DNA of 64,000 nt from Methanosarcina sp. MSH10X1. Lineage in GTDB: Archaea; Halobacteriota; Methanosarcinia; Methanosarcinales; Methanosarcinaceae. Where the stretch lies: positions 1 to 64,000 of the forward strand of contig NZ_SCHL01000016.1 of assembly GCF_004099695.1 (NCBI RefSeq), read 5' to 3'. Shown in pieces: positions 35,612-45,758 of this stretch (positions are counted from its first letter, which is position 1; the number at the start of each line of letters is the position of its first letter). The position numbers were made by a program, and so were the translations under genes. The notes beneath the pieces are model-generated. The model worked only from the letters and a program-made list of their open reading frames with translations, was not told the DNA's origin and did no database searches.

Positions 35612-36276
35612 ATTATATACATGTGTTTAGTATCAATATCTACCTAATTAGTATATCTTATACACGAAACTAACTATGAATGTCTATCAATATTTGTCAA
35701 ATCAATAGAATTTTTTTCCATTAAACGTCCATATGGCCTATTATTTTGAAAGAAGCTCTCATAATTTACCTATACCCACCGAACGTATGTTCAACTTTCT
35801 ATCCGTGTCTTGATTTTCTGGCTCTGAGAAATCTATCCAAATCAGCTGCAAATAAATAAGTAAAAGCACATCAAGCAATTAAGCTCAAACAAATGGTTAT
35901 TCTTTATTAAAATCTATAAAGAACTACCATTCTTTTTATTCATATTCAAATTTCTGAAAACGTTTTTGAATTCCCCCACTTAACCATTGTCATATCTCCC
36001 GACTTAAGGGTTCTATGTACTCTTATATATTTATCTGAGAATGGAAAAATTGTTAGATTCTGGTAACTTTATACACCTATTCGATTGTTAGTACAGCTAC
36101 AACTTACTTTCTTGAGAACTGGGAAGTACAAGAAATGTTTAGCAACGAAATACATACCAAACAAAAGAGACGTATACAAATGTCTGAAAGGGTAAATGGA
36201 TTATCACGATCTTCCGAAAATATTTAATACATTCAAAGATAAATTCTGAAGTTAGCTGGGAAAATGGGGGTCTTAT
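35612..36276. other. AT-rich intergenic region after fic
   Basis: 35631-35710 holds two decayed copies of the fic upstream repeat (TAGTATCAATATCTACCTAA and ACTATGAATGTCTATCAATA followed by TTTGTCAAATCAATAGAA). The remainder, to 36270, is AT-rich with stop codons in all frames at short distance. A TATATATTTAT stretch near 36024 could be a promoter. No gene or RNA is recognised. Confidence 0.5.
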
Positions 36277-38901
36277 TTGAACATAAAGGCAAAGCTTCAG
36301 GATGCTGTCAATGCCCTTAATTACGGCAGTATTTCCGTACAGGATAAAGAGGAAGAGGAAATCTGCCCTTACAGGATAAAACAGACAAAAATCCGGAAAA
36401 CCATTGTTATTAATTGCAGGGAATGTGATCTGGAATCTTCCCTTAACGATGTTCATTGCAGAAAAAATATTTTTAGAATTTTGCAAAAAGAGGTTCAGGC
36501 TGATTGCCTGATACTCTCACGGCTGTATGAGCGGGACTATGAAGGGGAAGCTCTGTCTTCGCTTTATGCTCTTGCAGGTTTTGATGAGATTATTAAAGTG
36601 TACGAAAGTGCAGAAAAAGTTCCCAGTGCCTGCAAATTGCCTGAAAAGAAAGCCTGTGAACTGGAAAGGAAAGAAATAATTGCTTCTTTTGTTAAAACCG
36701 TAGAAACCGACCCTTTAAGAGCCAGGCTGGAAATAAAACAATTTATTCAGAGAAAAACGCTGAAAAAGAGTTCGGAAAAAGCTCCGGAAAAAGGTTTGAA
36801 AATTGTCCCTGTTTGCGATCCCTGTTCTGAACGTTTTTTTCAAATACTTTACGAAATCGAAGAAAAATTATCCTGCTTTCCTGAGATTCCCGCGTTTAAG
36901 AAATCTGAAATTCGAACTTTTCCAGCCGGACCGGCAGAGAGCTCTGAAAAAGGGATTGGAAGGACTCTGGGAAAGATGGCAGGAAGCCTGATTAAGGATA
37001 CATCGGGAGAAGTGACCCTGGCAGAGATATCCAGATACCTTCCGTTTCTTGCGCCTCCGGGCCGGAAGGAAAAACCGGAGAAAAGTAAAGGCTACACGGA
37101 AGAGATTTTTGACTACGAAAGCGGAATCAAGCCGCATGTTCGGCCGCCTTTTTCCAGCTCAAGGGTCTATGCGGACGCACCTGAGAATACTGAATTTCTT
37201 GAGTGTTACGATATTGACGGCAGGGAAGGCAGGAAGCTTGAAGTTTCTATTTACCGCTACACCGACAGGCCGGAAAAACTTTACATGATCCGTCCGCTTG
37301 AATATAATCTTAGGGAGGAGGAACTCAGGCTGCTTGAGAAAATCCGGATGAGGATGATCAGGCACAGGCCGAAGGATCTTGCTTTCACAGACCCGACCGC
37401 AGCCAGGGAGTATTTCAGGCGTATGGCAAAAACGCTTCTGGAAGAAGAATTGCTCGCCAGCGGGGGAGCCTGCGCTCCTGAAGAACTGGAAAGCTATGCC
37501 GACCTGCTTGCAAGGTATACGAACGGGCTAGGGATAGTTGAAGACCTGCTCTCCGATGCCAGGATTACGGATGTTTATATCAATGCCCCTGCCGACAAAA
37601 ATCCTGTCCACGTTGTGCTGGAGGGAGAAGAATGCGTAAGTAATGTATTTCTTTCGCAGGACGACCTCGATGCCCTGGTATCCAGATTCAGGATCATCAG
37701 CGGCAGACCCTTTGGAGAAGCAGTTCCTGTGCTGGAACTCAACCTTGAGGCTTTCGGGGTAAGGGTTTCGGTAATAGGAGATCCGCTCAGCGCCAGCGGG
37801 CTTGCCTATGCCTTCCGAAAGCATTCTCTCTCACCCTGGACCCTGCCTAAATTGATCAATACAGGCTCGATTTCCCCTTATGCAGCCGGGCTTTTAAGTT
37901 TTCTCATGGACGGGCAGGCTTCGGTCCTGGTCGCAGGAGAGGTCGGAGCCGGAAAAACTTCCCTGCTGTCTGCCATGCTGCTTGAAATTCCGCAGAAATA
38001 CCGGATTCTTACGATTGAAGATACGCATGAGCTTCCTATTGAGCAGCTCCAGAGCCTGGGCTGGAAAGTGCAGGGCATGAGCTCACAGTCCTCGGTTCTC
38101 AAATCAGGAGCTGAAATGAGCCCTGAAACTGCGTTACGTGCGGCTCTGCGCCTTGGGAACTCTGCCCTGGTTCTGGGGGAAGTCCGGGGACCGGAAGTAA
38201 AAGTGCTTTACGAAGCCATGCAGGTCGGAAAAGCCGGAAACTCGGTTATAGGAACCATTCACGGGTCGTCCACGGAAAACGTATACGAGAGAATTGTACA
38301 CACTCTAGGGGTTTCTCCGGCTTCATTCAAAGCCACGGATGCCGTAATTATCTGTTCAGGCATAAGGCTCGAAGGGAGCATGAAAAAGCTAAAACGGGTG
38401 AGCCGGATCGCAGAAGTTACAGGCGCTGTAATCGAGAACCCTGAGCCCTCGGATATCTTTACGGAAATAATGAACTACGACGCCTCCGAGGACTGCCTGC
38501 TTGCAGGAAAAGCCTTGGAACAGGGACAGTCTGAACTTATAGAAAAGATTGCCAGGAAATGGGGCATTTCCATAGACAGGGCTCTGAAAAGTATAGAACT
38601 TCGGACAAGAATAAAGGAAAAAATTGCAATCGAGGGACTGAAGAAACCTTTCCTCCTGGAAGCCGGAGCCGTCAGCCAGGCAAATAACATGTTCTGGCTG
38701 CTTGCAGACTCTATGACAGAAAGCAGGCTATACGAGAATAAGAGCTCAACTAATTCTGTGAATAATTCCGCAAGCAATTCTGCAAATAACTCTGTAAATG
38801 ATCCGGAAACTGGCTGCAGGGATGATCCGGAAATCCTTTACAGGCAATGGGAAGCCTGGTTTGAGAAATTTGCCGGAAGGGATTCGGGTACAGGAAAATA
38901 A
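36277..38901 (+). CDS. Type II/IV secretion system ATPase (GspE/TadA type)
   Basis: An 874-residue secretion or pilus-assembly ATPase. The C-terminal motor holds the Walker A AGEVGAGKTSLLSA (K560), the Asp box region (TIEDTHELP), Walker B LVLGEVRGPE and the His box IGTIHGSS. Before it lies the usual N2 domain (LSDARITDVYINAP). The first 280 residues are an extra, charged, Cys-containing domain not found in standard archaellum or Tad ATPases. The start is TTG at 36277, seven bases after GGGGG. The GspF-like membrane gene follows after 17 nt. No prepilin or prepilin peptidase lies nearby, so the substrate is open; the PKD and propeller surface proteins beside it are candidates by position only. 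Confidence 0.9.
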   Translation: MNIKAKLQDAVNALNYGSISVQDKEEEEICPYRIKQTKIRKTIVINCRECDLESSLNDVHCRKNIFRILQKEVQADCLILSRLYERDYEGEALSSLYALAGFDEIIKVYESAEKVPSACKLPEKKACELERKEIIASFVKTVETDPLRARLEIKQFIQRKTLKKSSEKAPEKGLKIVPVCDPCSERFFQILYEIEEKLSCFPEIPAFKKSEIRTFPAGPAESSEKGIGRTLGKMAGSLIKDTSGEVTLAEISRYLPFLAPPGRKEKPEKSKGYTEEIFDYESGIKPHVRPPFSSSRVYADAPENTEFLECYDIDGREGRKLEVSIYRYTDRPEKLYMIRPLEYNLREEELRLLEKIRMRMIRHRPKDLAFTDPTAAREYFRRMAKTLLEEELLASGGACAPEELESYADLLARYTNGLGIVEDLLSDARITDVYINAPADKNPVHVVLEGEECVSNVFLSQDDLDALVSRFRIISGRPFGEAVPVLELNLEAFGVRVSVIGDPLSASGLAYAFRKHSLSPWTLPKLINTGSISPYAAGLLSFLMDGQASVLVAGEVGAGKTSLLSAMLLEIPQKYRILTIEDTHELPIEQLQSLGWKVQGMSSQSSVLKSGAEMSPETALRAALRLGNSALVLGEVRGPEVKVLYEAMQVGKAGNSVIGTIHGSSTENVYERIVHTLGVSPASFKATDAVIICSGIRLEGSMKKLKRVSRIAEVTGAVIENPEPSDIFTEIMNYDASEDCLLAGKALEQGQSELIEKIARKWGISIDRALKSIELRTRIKEKIAIEGLKKPFLLEAGAVSQANNMFWLLADSMTESRLYENKSSTNSVNNSASNSANNSVNDPETGCRDDPEILYRQWEAWFEKFAGRDSGTGK

Positions 38902-38918
38902 GTATCTGAGGGAGAGAT

Positions 38919-40859
38919 ATGGCTGAAGAGAGCAACTGGTATGTGCGAGGCTGCAAAACCACAGTAAAGCAATGGATCTGGGCGATTCCCGATCCCGTTG
39001 CCTTCCGCAGACAATGTGAAAGAAGCGTAAGTCAGGAGTACAGGGATGCCCTCCGGTTTACAGGTTTTGACCTTGAAGCCTTTGAAACCGTGCTCTTTTC
39101 CTATGTGGGGACTTTTGCAACTTTAATCCTGCTCGCCGGAATGGACCTTTTCCTGCTCCTGTCAAGAAGTTTCGATGCCGGGACACTTTATATAATGGGA
39201 GCCCTGACCTTTGTTATTCCCCTGATCGCGCTCTGTTACCTGAGCGAATATGTGAAAATAAGGGCAGGGTTTATGAAAATCTCTTCGCTGGGAGATATCC
39301 CTGAGATCCTGAGTTATATAGTTATGTCAATGAAACTTGTTCCTAACCTGGAACACGCCGTCCTTTTTGCAGCCCGGAACTCCGAGAGACCGCTTGCAAA
39401 GGACCTGAGAAAATTGGCCTGGGACCTGAACCTCAGGATCTACAACAGCATGGATGATGCGCTTCTTTCTTTTGCCGACCTGTGGGGAAGGAATAGCGAA
39501 TATTTCAAACGCTCCCTCCATCTCATTAAAAGCTCAACAGCCGAGCCTGACGAAGCACAGAGGGTTATAACCCTGAACCGCGCCCTGGACATAAGCCTTG
39601 AAGGCACGGAAAGTCTTATGGACATTTTTGCAGCAAAACTCAAGACCCCGAGTTATATTCTTTACTCGATTTTCATTCTGATCCCGCTTGCCCTGGTGGC
39701 TCTCCTGCCTGCGGTTACAGTAGTTGGGATGAAACCTGAAATAATAGACCTTATCTTCCTCTATGACCTGATTTTCCCGGCGCTTGCAGCTCTCTACTCC
39801 GAATATATTCTCATGCAGAGGCCTGTTGCTTTCATTCCGAGGCAAATTCCGGATTCGCATCCCGACCTTGCAGATATCATCCAGAAGAAACGCTCTGCTT
39901 TAATGCTTTCAATTCTGGTACTTTTCCTTATAGCACCTTTCGGATATCTCCTGCTGAAATTCGGAAATCCGGGAGGAGTAGTGGCAACCGCGCCCCTTGA
40001 AGGATATTTTTCACCCACCCTTCCGCTCCTTCTGGGCGGAACGGCATCCGTTTCGGTTTACCTGTACTTTTCAGCTGTCCCTTACAAGAAAATAAGAGAC
40101 CGGATAAAAACGATGGAGCAGGAATTCGCAGATTCCCTTTTTGTGCTCGGGCGGAGGATTTCAGAAGGAAAAGCCCCCGAAGAAGCTTTTGCCCACACTG
40201 CGCGGGCTATGGAAGGCTCAAAAATCGGAGAGGCTTTCGGGGAAATCTCAATGAACCTGCTAAGTATGAGGACAAATCTTAAAGCTGCTATTTTTGATGA
40301 AGATTTCGGAGCCTTCAGGCACATATATTCGGAAAGAATCCGAAACACAATGCTCCTTTTTACGGAAAGCGTCCACAAAAACCATGAAGCTGCAGGCGCC
40401 TCGATAATAAAGCTTGCAGACCATTTAAAAGAGCTTGGTGAAGTTGAAGAACGAATCCGGCGCTCACTTTACGACGTTACCTCAACCATGCGCTCAACGG
40501 CTGTAATTTTTGCGCCTCTTATTGCAGGGATTACCCTTGCCCTTTCCGAGGTTATTACGAAGATCCTGAATCAGGTAGCTGAAAGGGTAAACCGGATTCC
40601 TGCCGATATGTCCGGAATGCCAGTCGAAATCGGGCAGGCGGCTTTTTCCCAGTCCATTTCTCCTGACCATTTCCTGCTTGCAATAGGGGTTTACATCGTC
40701 CTTATCAGTGCTATCCTTACCCGTTTTGCAGGTTCGGTGGAATATGGAGGCGATCGAGCTCAGTTGAAGTACGACCTTGCCTGCATGCTTCCGATTTCAA
40801 TTACAATATTTGCAGCCTCTACCGCAACCTCCAGGATTATTTTCCGCGGGCTGGTGTGA
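38919..40859 (+). CDS. Type II secretion system F-domain membrane protein (GspF/TadB-C type)
   Basis: A 646-residue membrane platform protein for the preceding ATPase. It contains two T2SSF modules, each a helical cytoplasmic part followed by membrane helices (hydrophobic clusters near residues 70-110, 245-295, 325-345, 365-385, 530-550 and 590-640). ISSLGDIPEILSYIVMSMKL and EQEFADSLFVLGRRISEGKA mark the start of each module. Duplicated GspF proteins of this kind pair with archaeal GspE-type ATPases. GGGAGAG stands just before the ATG. Confidence 0.88.
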   Translation: MAEESNWYVRGCKTTVKQWIWAIPDPVAFRRQCERSVSQEYRDALRFTGFDLEAFETVLFSYVGTFATLILLAGMDLFLLLSRSFDAGTLYIMGALTFVIPLIALCYLSEYVKIRAGFMKISSLGDIPEILSYIVMSMKLVPNLEHAVLFAARNSERPLAKDLRKLAWDLNLRIYNSMDDALLSFADLWGRNSEYFKRSLHLIKSSTAEPDEAQRVITLNRALDISLEGTESLMDIFAAKLKTPSYILYSIFILIPLALVALLPAVTVVGMKPEIIDLIFLYDLIFPALAALYSEYILMQRPVAFIPRQIPDSHPDLADIIQKKRSALMLSILVLFLIAPFGYLLLKFGNPGGVVATAPLEGYFSPTLPLLLGGTASVSVYLYFSAVPYKKIRDRIKTMEQEFADSLFVLGRRISEGKAPEEAFAHTARAMEGSKIGEAFGEISMNLLSMRTNLKAAIFDEDFGAFRHIYSERIRNTMLLFTESVHKNHEAAGASIIKLADHLKELGEVEERIRRSLYDVTSTMRSTAVIFAPLIAGITLALSEVITKILNQVAERVNRIPADMSGMPVEIGQAAFSQSISPDHFLLAIGVYIVLISAILTRFAGSVEYGGDRAQLKYDLACMLPISITIFAASTATSRIIFRGLV

Positions 40860-40986
40860 ATTCAGCAAAAAGAGAAATAAAATAAGGAAAATGAGAGGTT
40901 AACCCTTTCATCTGCTGGTTTTCAATATCGGACTTTGAATTTTGCCTTTTCATTTTCCATTTTTATTTTCCATTTTATTTTCCATT

Positions 40987-43290
40987 TTACTCTCTTTTAT
41001 ACAGGAATACTCCAAGCAGACCAACGATGCCGAAAACTACTTCAAAGCCCGGAGTACTTGAAATCTCTTTCTCTTCGGTTTCCAGTTCTTTATTCATTGT
41101 AGAGATTTTAGTATTCATTTCATTGTCTGTCTCGAACTGATTTTCTTTTATAGTTTCGCCAGAGGCGCTCTTTACCATGCCTGTTATTGCAAAAGAGGAG
41201 AATTCCGGGGTTTTTGCTGTGAAATAGAGGAATCTGTCATCTTCTCCTGACGGTTCTACTGCCAGTTGCTTCCACTTTTTCTCTCTGTATCCGTTAAGGG
41301 TGATAGAAGCCGGATCGATCTTTTTATCTCCTATCCAGGCTTTTTCGACCTTGAAACAAACAGACTGGTTTTCTATGTTCTTTGAGGTTGCAACTCCTCC
41401 GCTCCCAATCCAGGTATTAAAGGATTTGTAAACCTCTCCGGAGGGTAATCCGGAAACCAGGGCGGATTTTTCTTTGAGCTGTTCGGCAATGGTTGTAGTC
41501 TTGCCCAGAGTCTTCTTTGCATCAAAGCTCACATACATAACGCAGGTTGCATTCTTTCCGAAATCAAACTTTACAGGTTTTCCACCTGCAACGTAAGCCT
41601 GGGAAAGTTCCTTTACCTCAACATTTTTTGCAGGCTCCGGAGAACCCCCTCCACCCCCGCTTCCACTTTTCTTGTTGCGTCCACCACTGCTTGAACTGCT
41701 GTCGCTGTTTGAACTGCTGTCGCTGTTTGAACTGCTATCGCTGCTCGAATTGCTCTCCAGTACGTCTATTGTAGCAATCTTTAAGGATGACCCCCTGGGA
41801 TTATATATTGTCAGATTAGCGTAATATTTTCCCGGTTCAGTATATACATGAATGGGGTTCAGGTCACTGGAGTCAGTCACTCCGTCGTTATTGAAATCCC
41901 ACACCCTTGAATCTGCATTCAGGGAAGCATCACTGAACTGTACCGCCAGAGGAGCATACCCCCTGGTAACATTGCTTTTGAAATTTGCAATCGGAATCCC
42001 GGGACCCACAATAACCGAATCCGTAACCGTGATATAACCCTGCCTGATCACAGAGCTATTGCCAGCCTCACTGGTCACTGTTAGGGTAACATTGTATATG
42101 CCGGGCTTCGTATAGGTGTGTGTGGCATTCATGGCATGTTTCGAGTTAATCCCGTTCCCAAAATCCCAGAGCCAGGAATTTGATATGCCGTCAATGCCAC
42201 TGGCAGTAAATAACACAACTAAAGGTGCAGTTCCGGAAGTTACGTTTGCAGAAAAGTTTGCTGCCGGGATTTCGAATTCTGCTGTAAGGTCGCATAAATA
42301 AATGTCTGTATCGCCGGTAACTGGACCGAAGATGGTGTCGAAGCCCCAAACAACTATGTTATCATACACCTCTGGTGTTGTGTGAGTTCCTTTTGGATAA
42401 TTATATAAAAGCGTGCTTTGCCCTGTAGAAATATTATATACATACACACCCGCATAACCGAACTGGTCATCAGCGGATTTAGAATATACAATTTTATCGC
42501 CATGTATACTGGGGTGAGTGCCAGTATCGGCTCCAGCATCAGCATAATCAGGTAAGTATAAAGTATTACCTGTATGGTCACTGGTAACATCTATAGTCTT
42601 TTTAGTAACGAGATCATACATCTGGATAAATCCAGCTCTGTTATAGAAGTCTGACCATATCACTTTATTACCGTAAATATGCGGATTAAATACCTGATCG
42701 GCATGATGTATTTTTATGGTTTCTTTAGTATTAATATCATAAACAGCAATGTTTCGCCCGTCGTCATCGTCGTAACCATAGGTTATCATGTTCTCGTATA
42801 TGTCAGGACTATTACCTTCCGCAATTTTAGTCTGTGTTGAAGTGGATATATCGCGCATGTACACGTTATAATTGTAGCTCGTTTCGTTGTATTCCGCACT
42901 CCACACGATTTTGTTGCCATAAATGGCAGGTCTGCTGGACTGGTCTACATTCTGTTCAATGTAAGTTTTTGCAGCTGTTGAGATGTCATAGACAGCAAGC
43001 CCTGGTGTTCCACTGCTCTCATCACGCCAGACTAACTTATCCTCATAAATAGCTGGATAGGACGCTGCAGAAGAATTAACTGTAGCGTCTGTTCCGGTGG
43101 TCAGATTATGAACGCGAATAATACCATTGTCTGTCCATACTACTTTATCACCATAAACAGCAGGATCAGTCCCATTACCGATTTTAGTAACCTGTACCGC
43201 TGACGCTGCGGTTGAGATTAAAATTGAAAACAGAAAAAGGAAAACTGTTAAGGTCAAAGCTACGGAATATAATTTCCCCTTATCTTTCAC
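40987..43290 (-). CDS. Surface protein: 7-bladed propeller, two PKD domains, PGF-CTERM anchor
   Basis: A 767-residue exported protein. The signal peptide is about residues 1-31. Seven TolB-like blades follow, each marked by a PAIYGxKIVW-type strand (near 43, 79, 121, 162, 203, 260 and 307). PKD domains lie at about 342-425 (WLWDFGNG) and 433-512 (VWDFNNDG). A Ser/Asp/Gly-rich linker covers 513-550. Then comes a PGF-pre-PGF domain (about 555-715) and finally the PGF-CTERM signal (PGFEVVFGIVGLLGVFLYKR). The last is cut by an archaeosortase, with lipid attachment. The start is GTG at 43290 with GGGGG seven bases before it, the same leader arrangement as in two paralogues at 43704 and 53789. Probably an S-layer-associated adhesion or matrix protein. 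Confidence 0.9.
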   Translation of the reverse strand: MKDKGKLYSVALTLTVFLFLFSILISTAASAVQVTKIGNGTDPAVYGDKVVWTDNGIIRVHNLTTGTDATVNSSAASYPAIYEDKLVWRDESSGTPGLAVYDISTAAKTYIEQNVDQSSRPAIYGNKIVWSAEYNETSYNYNVYMRDISTSTQTKIAEGNSPDIYENMITYGYDDDDGRNIAVYDINTKETIKIHHADQVFNPHIYGNKVIWSDFYNRAGFIQMYDLVTKKTIDVTSDHTGNTLYLPDYADAGADTGTHPSIHGDKIVYSKSADDQFGYAGVYVYNISTGQSTLLYNYPKGTHTTPEVYDNIVVWGFDTIFGPVTGDTDIYLCDLTAEFEIPAANFSANVTSGTAPLVVLFTASGIDGISNSWLWDFGNGINSKHAMNATHTYTKPGIYNVTLTVTSEAGNSSVIRQGYITVTDSVIVGPGIPIANFKSNVTRGYAPLAVQFSDASLNADSRVWDFNNDGVTDSSDLNPIHVYTEPGKYYANLTIYNPRGSSLKIATIDVLESNSSSDSSSNSDSSSNSDSSSSSGGRNKKSGSGGGGGSPEPAKNVEVKELSQAYVAGGKPVKFDFGKNATCVMYVSFDAKKTLGKTTTIAEQLKEKSALVSGLPSGEVYKSFNTWIGSGGVATSKNIENQSVCFKVEKAWIGDKKIDPASITLNGYREKKWKQLAVEPSGEDDRFLYFTAKTPEFSSFAITGMVKSASGETIKENQFETDNEMNTKISTMNKELETEEKEISSTPGFEVVFGIVGLLGVFLYKRE

Positions 43291-43703
43291 TTACTTACCC
43301 CCAGATAATTGATATTTTCCAAAAGTAAGATACAGTTCATATAATCTGTGCGATTTTATATAATCTGTATGATTTTATATAATCTGTATGATTTTATGTA
43401 ATTCGTATATTTTCAAACTCCGAGATATTAATATAAATTGAATAAATAATATAATATTCGTGTGAGTTTATAATAATTTTTGAATTAATTGGAAAATATC
43501 AAACAAGTAATAATAAGCACATCTTATATTATTCTACATGTAAAATATCTTCTAATCTTTGCTACTTATTAGCTTTTATTTAAACTGTGACTGTTAAATA
43601 AAATCAGGGCATTTACTGGCCTTCTGCTGGAGGTATGAGATATTATTAACAAAGATCAAAAGCCAGGAAATAACTAAAAAATAAAAAAATAAATTTATCA
43701 TTT
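43291..43703. repeat. Intergenic region with ~19-bp tandem repeats
   Basis: Three to four units of TATATAATCTGTRYGATTT lie in tandem at about 43335-43400, just upstream of the propeller/PKD gene's start at 43290. The rest of the 413-bp gap is AT-rich (43430-43560), with no gene. The gene on the far side (43704) ends here, so the promoter of the 43290 gene must lie in or beside the repeats. Confidence 0.55.
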
Positions 43704-45758
43704 TTAAGGCGTGACAGTAATATAATTCGACTTGCCCGCCGAAATACTATCTGTTTTATTTGTCACTGTTAGCATGATATTATACGTGCCTGGCTTCGTA
43801 AATGTATGCGTGGCATTCATAGCATGCTTTGAGCTGGTTCCATCACCGAAATCCCAGAGCCAGGAAATCGGAGTTTCGCCAGTGCTGGTATCAGTGAACA
43901 GAACCTTTAAAGGCGCTGTACCAGCTGTTACATTAGCAGAGAAATCCATAGACCGGGATTCAGGAACTGTGACAGTGATATAGTTGTATTTTGTAATAAT
44001 AGATTTACCGCCGCGGTTGTCCAGGTATAAAGTTACAGTATATTTTCCCGGCTTTTCATATACGTGTGTTGCATACGGACTTGCAGATTCGTTATTGTCC
44101 ACTCCATAACTTACTAAAGTACCATCACCAAAATCCCAATCGCGCCATATAGGGTAGTTTGGAAGCTCAGCATCCTTATCATCGAGGAAAGTTACTGTTA
44201 GCGGTGCACTGCCATTCGTTATATCGGCTGAAAAGTATGCAGGACCTGCGGATTCATCACCGATTCCGGCTAACACATAACCATATTTGCTTGTTGTATT
44301 GCTACCGGCAGAATTAGCTACGGTTAAAGTAACAGTGTATCCACCCATAGCACTGTATATATGTGCTGGATTCTGAACTGTTGAAGTACCACCATCCCCA
44401 AAATCCCAAAGCCATGACGCAGGTGAACCCGTGCTATTGTCAAAAAACGACAGAGTTTTGTTTGTTGGAATTCCATGAACATTCGCCTGATTCACCTGCG
44501 GAGAAAAGAAATCTGCAACTGGTGCCTGCGGAGGGGTGACAGCAATACAGTTTATTTTTTTTACCATACTGCTGCCTGCATCATTTGCTACTGTTAAACT
44601 GACATTATATATCCCTACCTTTGTGAACGTATGTGTAGCTGTGTGAGAGTGCTTTGAATTAATGCCATCTCCGAAATCCCAGTACCAGGACGATGGCGCT
44701 CCACCATTGCTGGTATCCGTGAATAGTACCGTTAGTGGTACATTTCCAGAACCGGATGTTACATTGATAGTAAAAGAAGCGAAGGGCACTATGGGCTTAT
44801 CCGAAAGATCGTACATATAAATCTCGCGATAGTAGTTATTCAGATCAGTATTGCGGGAATCCTGCCAGACGATTCTATCGCCATAAATTGCAGGGTTTAA
44901 TTGATCGGATTTATCTGCGGTGATCCGGACTTCCTGGCCAGTGGAGAGATCATACATATAGATATCGCAGTTCCCATTACGGTAGTCCTGCCAGACTATC
45001 CTGTCCCCGTAGATATCAGGACTGGCTTTGAGTGATTCATTGTAACTGATTTGAGTCTCAATCGAAGCAGAAACATTATACAGGTACAGGTTGTTGCCTT
45101 TCAGATATACTATCCTGTCACCATAGATATCAGGACAGTAGGCGGATTCGGTGGGGGTAATTTGAGTTACGGCAGACGTGGACAGGTTATACATGAAAAT
45201 ATACGAGCTCCCATTACTTACATTGGTCCATACCATGCTGTCACCGTAGATTGAAGGGTTCCCCTGGGATGAGTTACTGGTATTAATCCGAGTTTCACTG
45301 GCAGTCGAGAGATCGTAAACGTATATATCTCCCCAGTCTCCATGCCAGGTCTGCCAGATTATTTTGTCCTCATAAGTAGTAAGGTCTTGCTTCCATCCTT
45401 CATTTGTTGAATCGGAAGCTCCAGTACGAGTCTCGGTACCGGTGGAAACATTGTACGTATAGACTTCATCGCTTCCATTACGCCCATCTATCCACACAAT
45501 TCTGTCACTATAGATTGCGGGCCATGAACACGAATGATTTCCGGTGATTTGTGTCTCTTTACCTGTAGACAGTTCCCGCATGTGAATATTGCCATTAAAG
45601 TTTCCATCCAGCCATATAACTTTATTATCATAAATTGCAGGATTAAAACCCCATTCGCCATCGGATGTGATCCGGACTTCCTGTCCGGCTGACGCTATAG
45701 TCGGAATCAAAGTCAAAAACGCAAAAGCTAACGAAATCAAAAAAAGTTTAACTTTCAT
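43704..45758 (-). CDS. Exported 7-bladed propeller protein with four PKD domains
   Basis: A 684-residue protein. The signal peptide (about 1-24) ends in ASA. Seven blades follow with PAIYGDRIVW-type strands to about residue 325. Four PKD domains end the protein, each with a WDFGDG core (WYWDFGDG, WLWDFGDG, RDWDFGDG, WLWDFGDG). There is no PGF-CTERM or other anchor, so it is either secreted or held by other surface proteins. GGGGG stands eight bases before the ATG. It is a paralogue of the genes at 40987 and 53789 and directly upstream of the first. Confidence 0.88.
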   Translation of the reverse strand: MKVKLFLISLAFAFLTLIPTIASAGQEVRITSDGEWGFNPAIYDNKVIWLDGNFNGNIHMRELSTGKETQITGNHSCSWPAIYSDRIVWIDGRNGSDEVYTYNVSTGTETRTGASDSTNEGWKQDLTTYEDKIIWQTWHGDWGDIYVYDLSTASETRINTSNSSQGNPSIYGDSMVWTNVSNGSSYIFMYNLSTSAVTQITPTESAYCPDIYGDRIVYLKGNNLYLYNVSASIETQISYNESLKASPDIYGDRIVWQDYRNGNCDIYMYDLSTGQEVRITADKSDQLNPAIYGDRIVWQDSRNTDLNNYYREIYMYDLSDKPIVPFASFTINVTSGSGNVPLTVLFTDTSNGGAPSSWYWDFGDGINSKHSHTATHTFTKVGIYNVSLTVANDAGSSMVKKINCIAVTPPQAPVADFFSPQVNQANVHGIPTNKTLSFFDNSTGSPASWLWDFGDGGTSTVQNPAHIYSAMGGYTVTLTVANSAGSNTTSKYGYVLAGIGDESAGPAYFSADITNGSAPLTVTFLDDKDAELPNYPIWRDWDFGDGTLVSYGVDNNESASPYATHVYEKPGKYTVTLYLDNRGGKSIITKYNYITVTVPESRSMDFSANVTAGTAPLKVLFTDTSTGETPISWLWDFGDGTSSKHAMNATHTFTKPGTYNIMLTVTNKTDSISAGKSNYITVTP

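Noticed and set aside
35800-35870. Possible relic reading FAADLDRFLRARKSRHG on the minus strand
   Set aside because: Only 17 codons with no flanking coding signal; too short to support a pseudogene.
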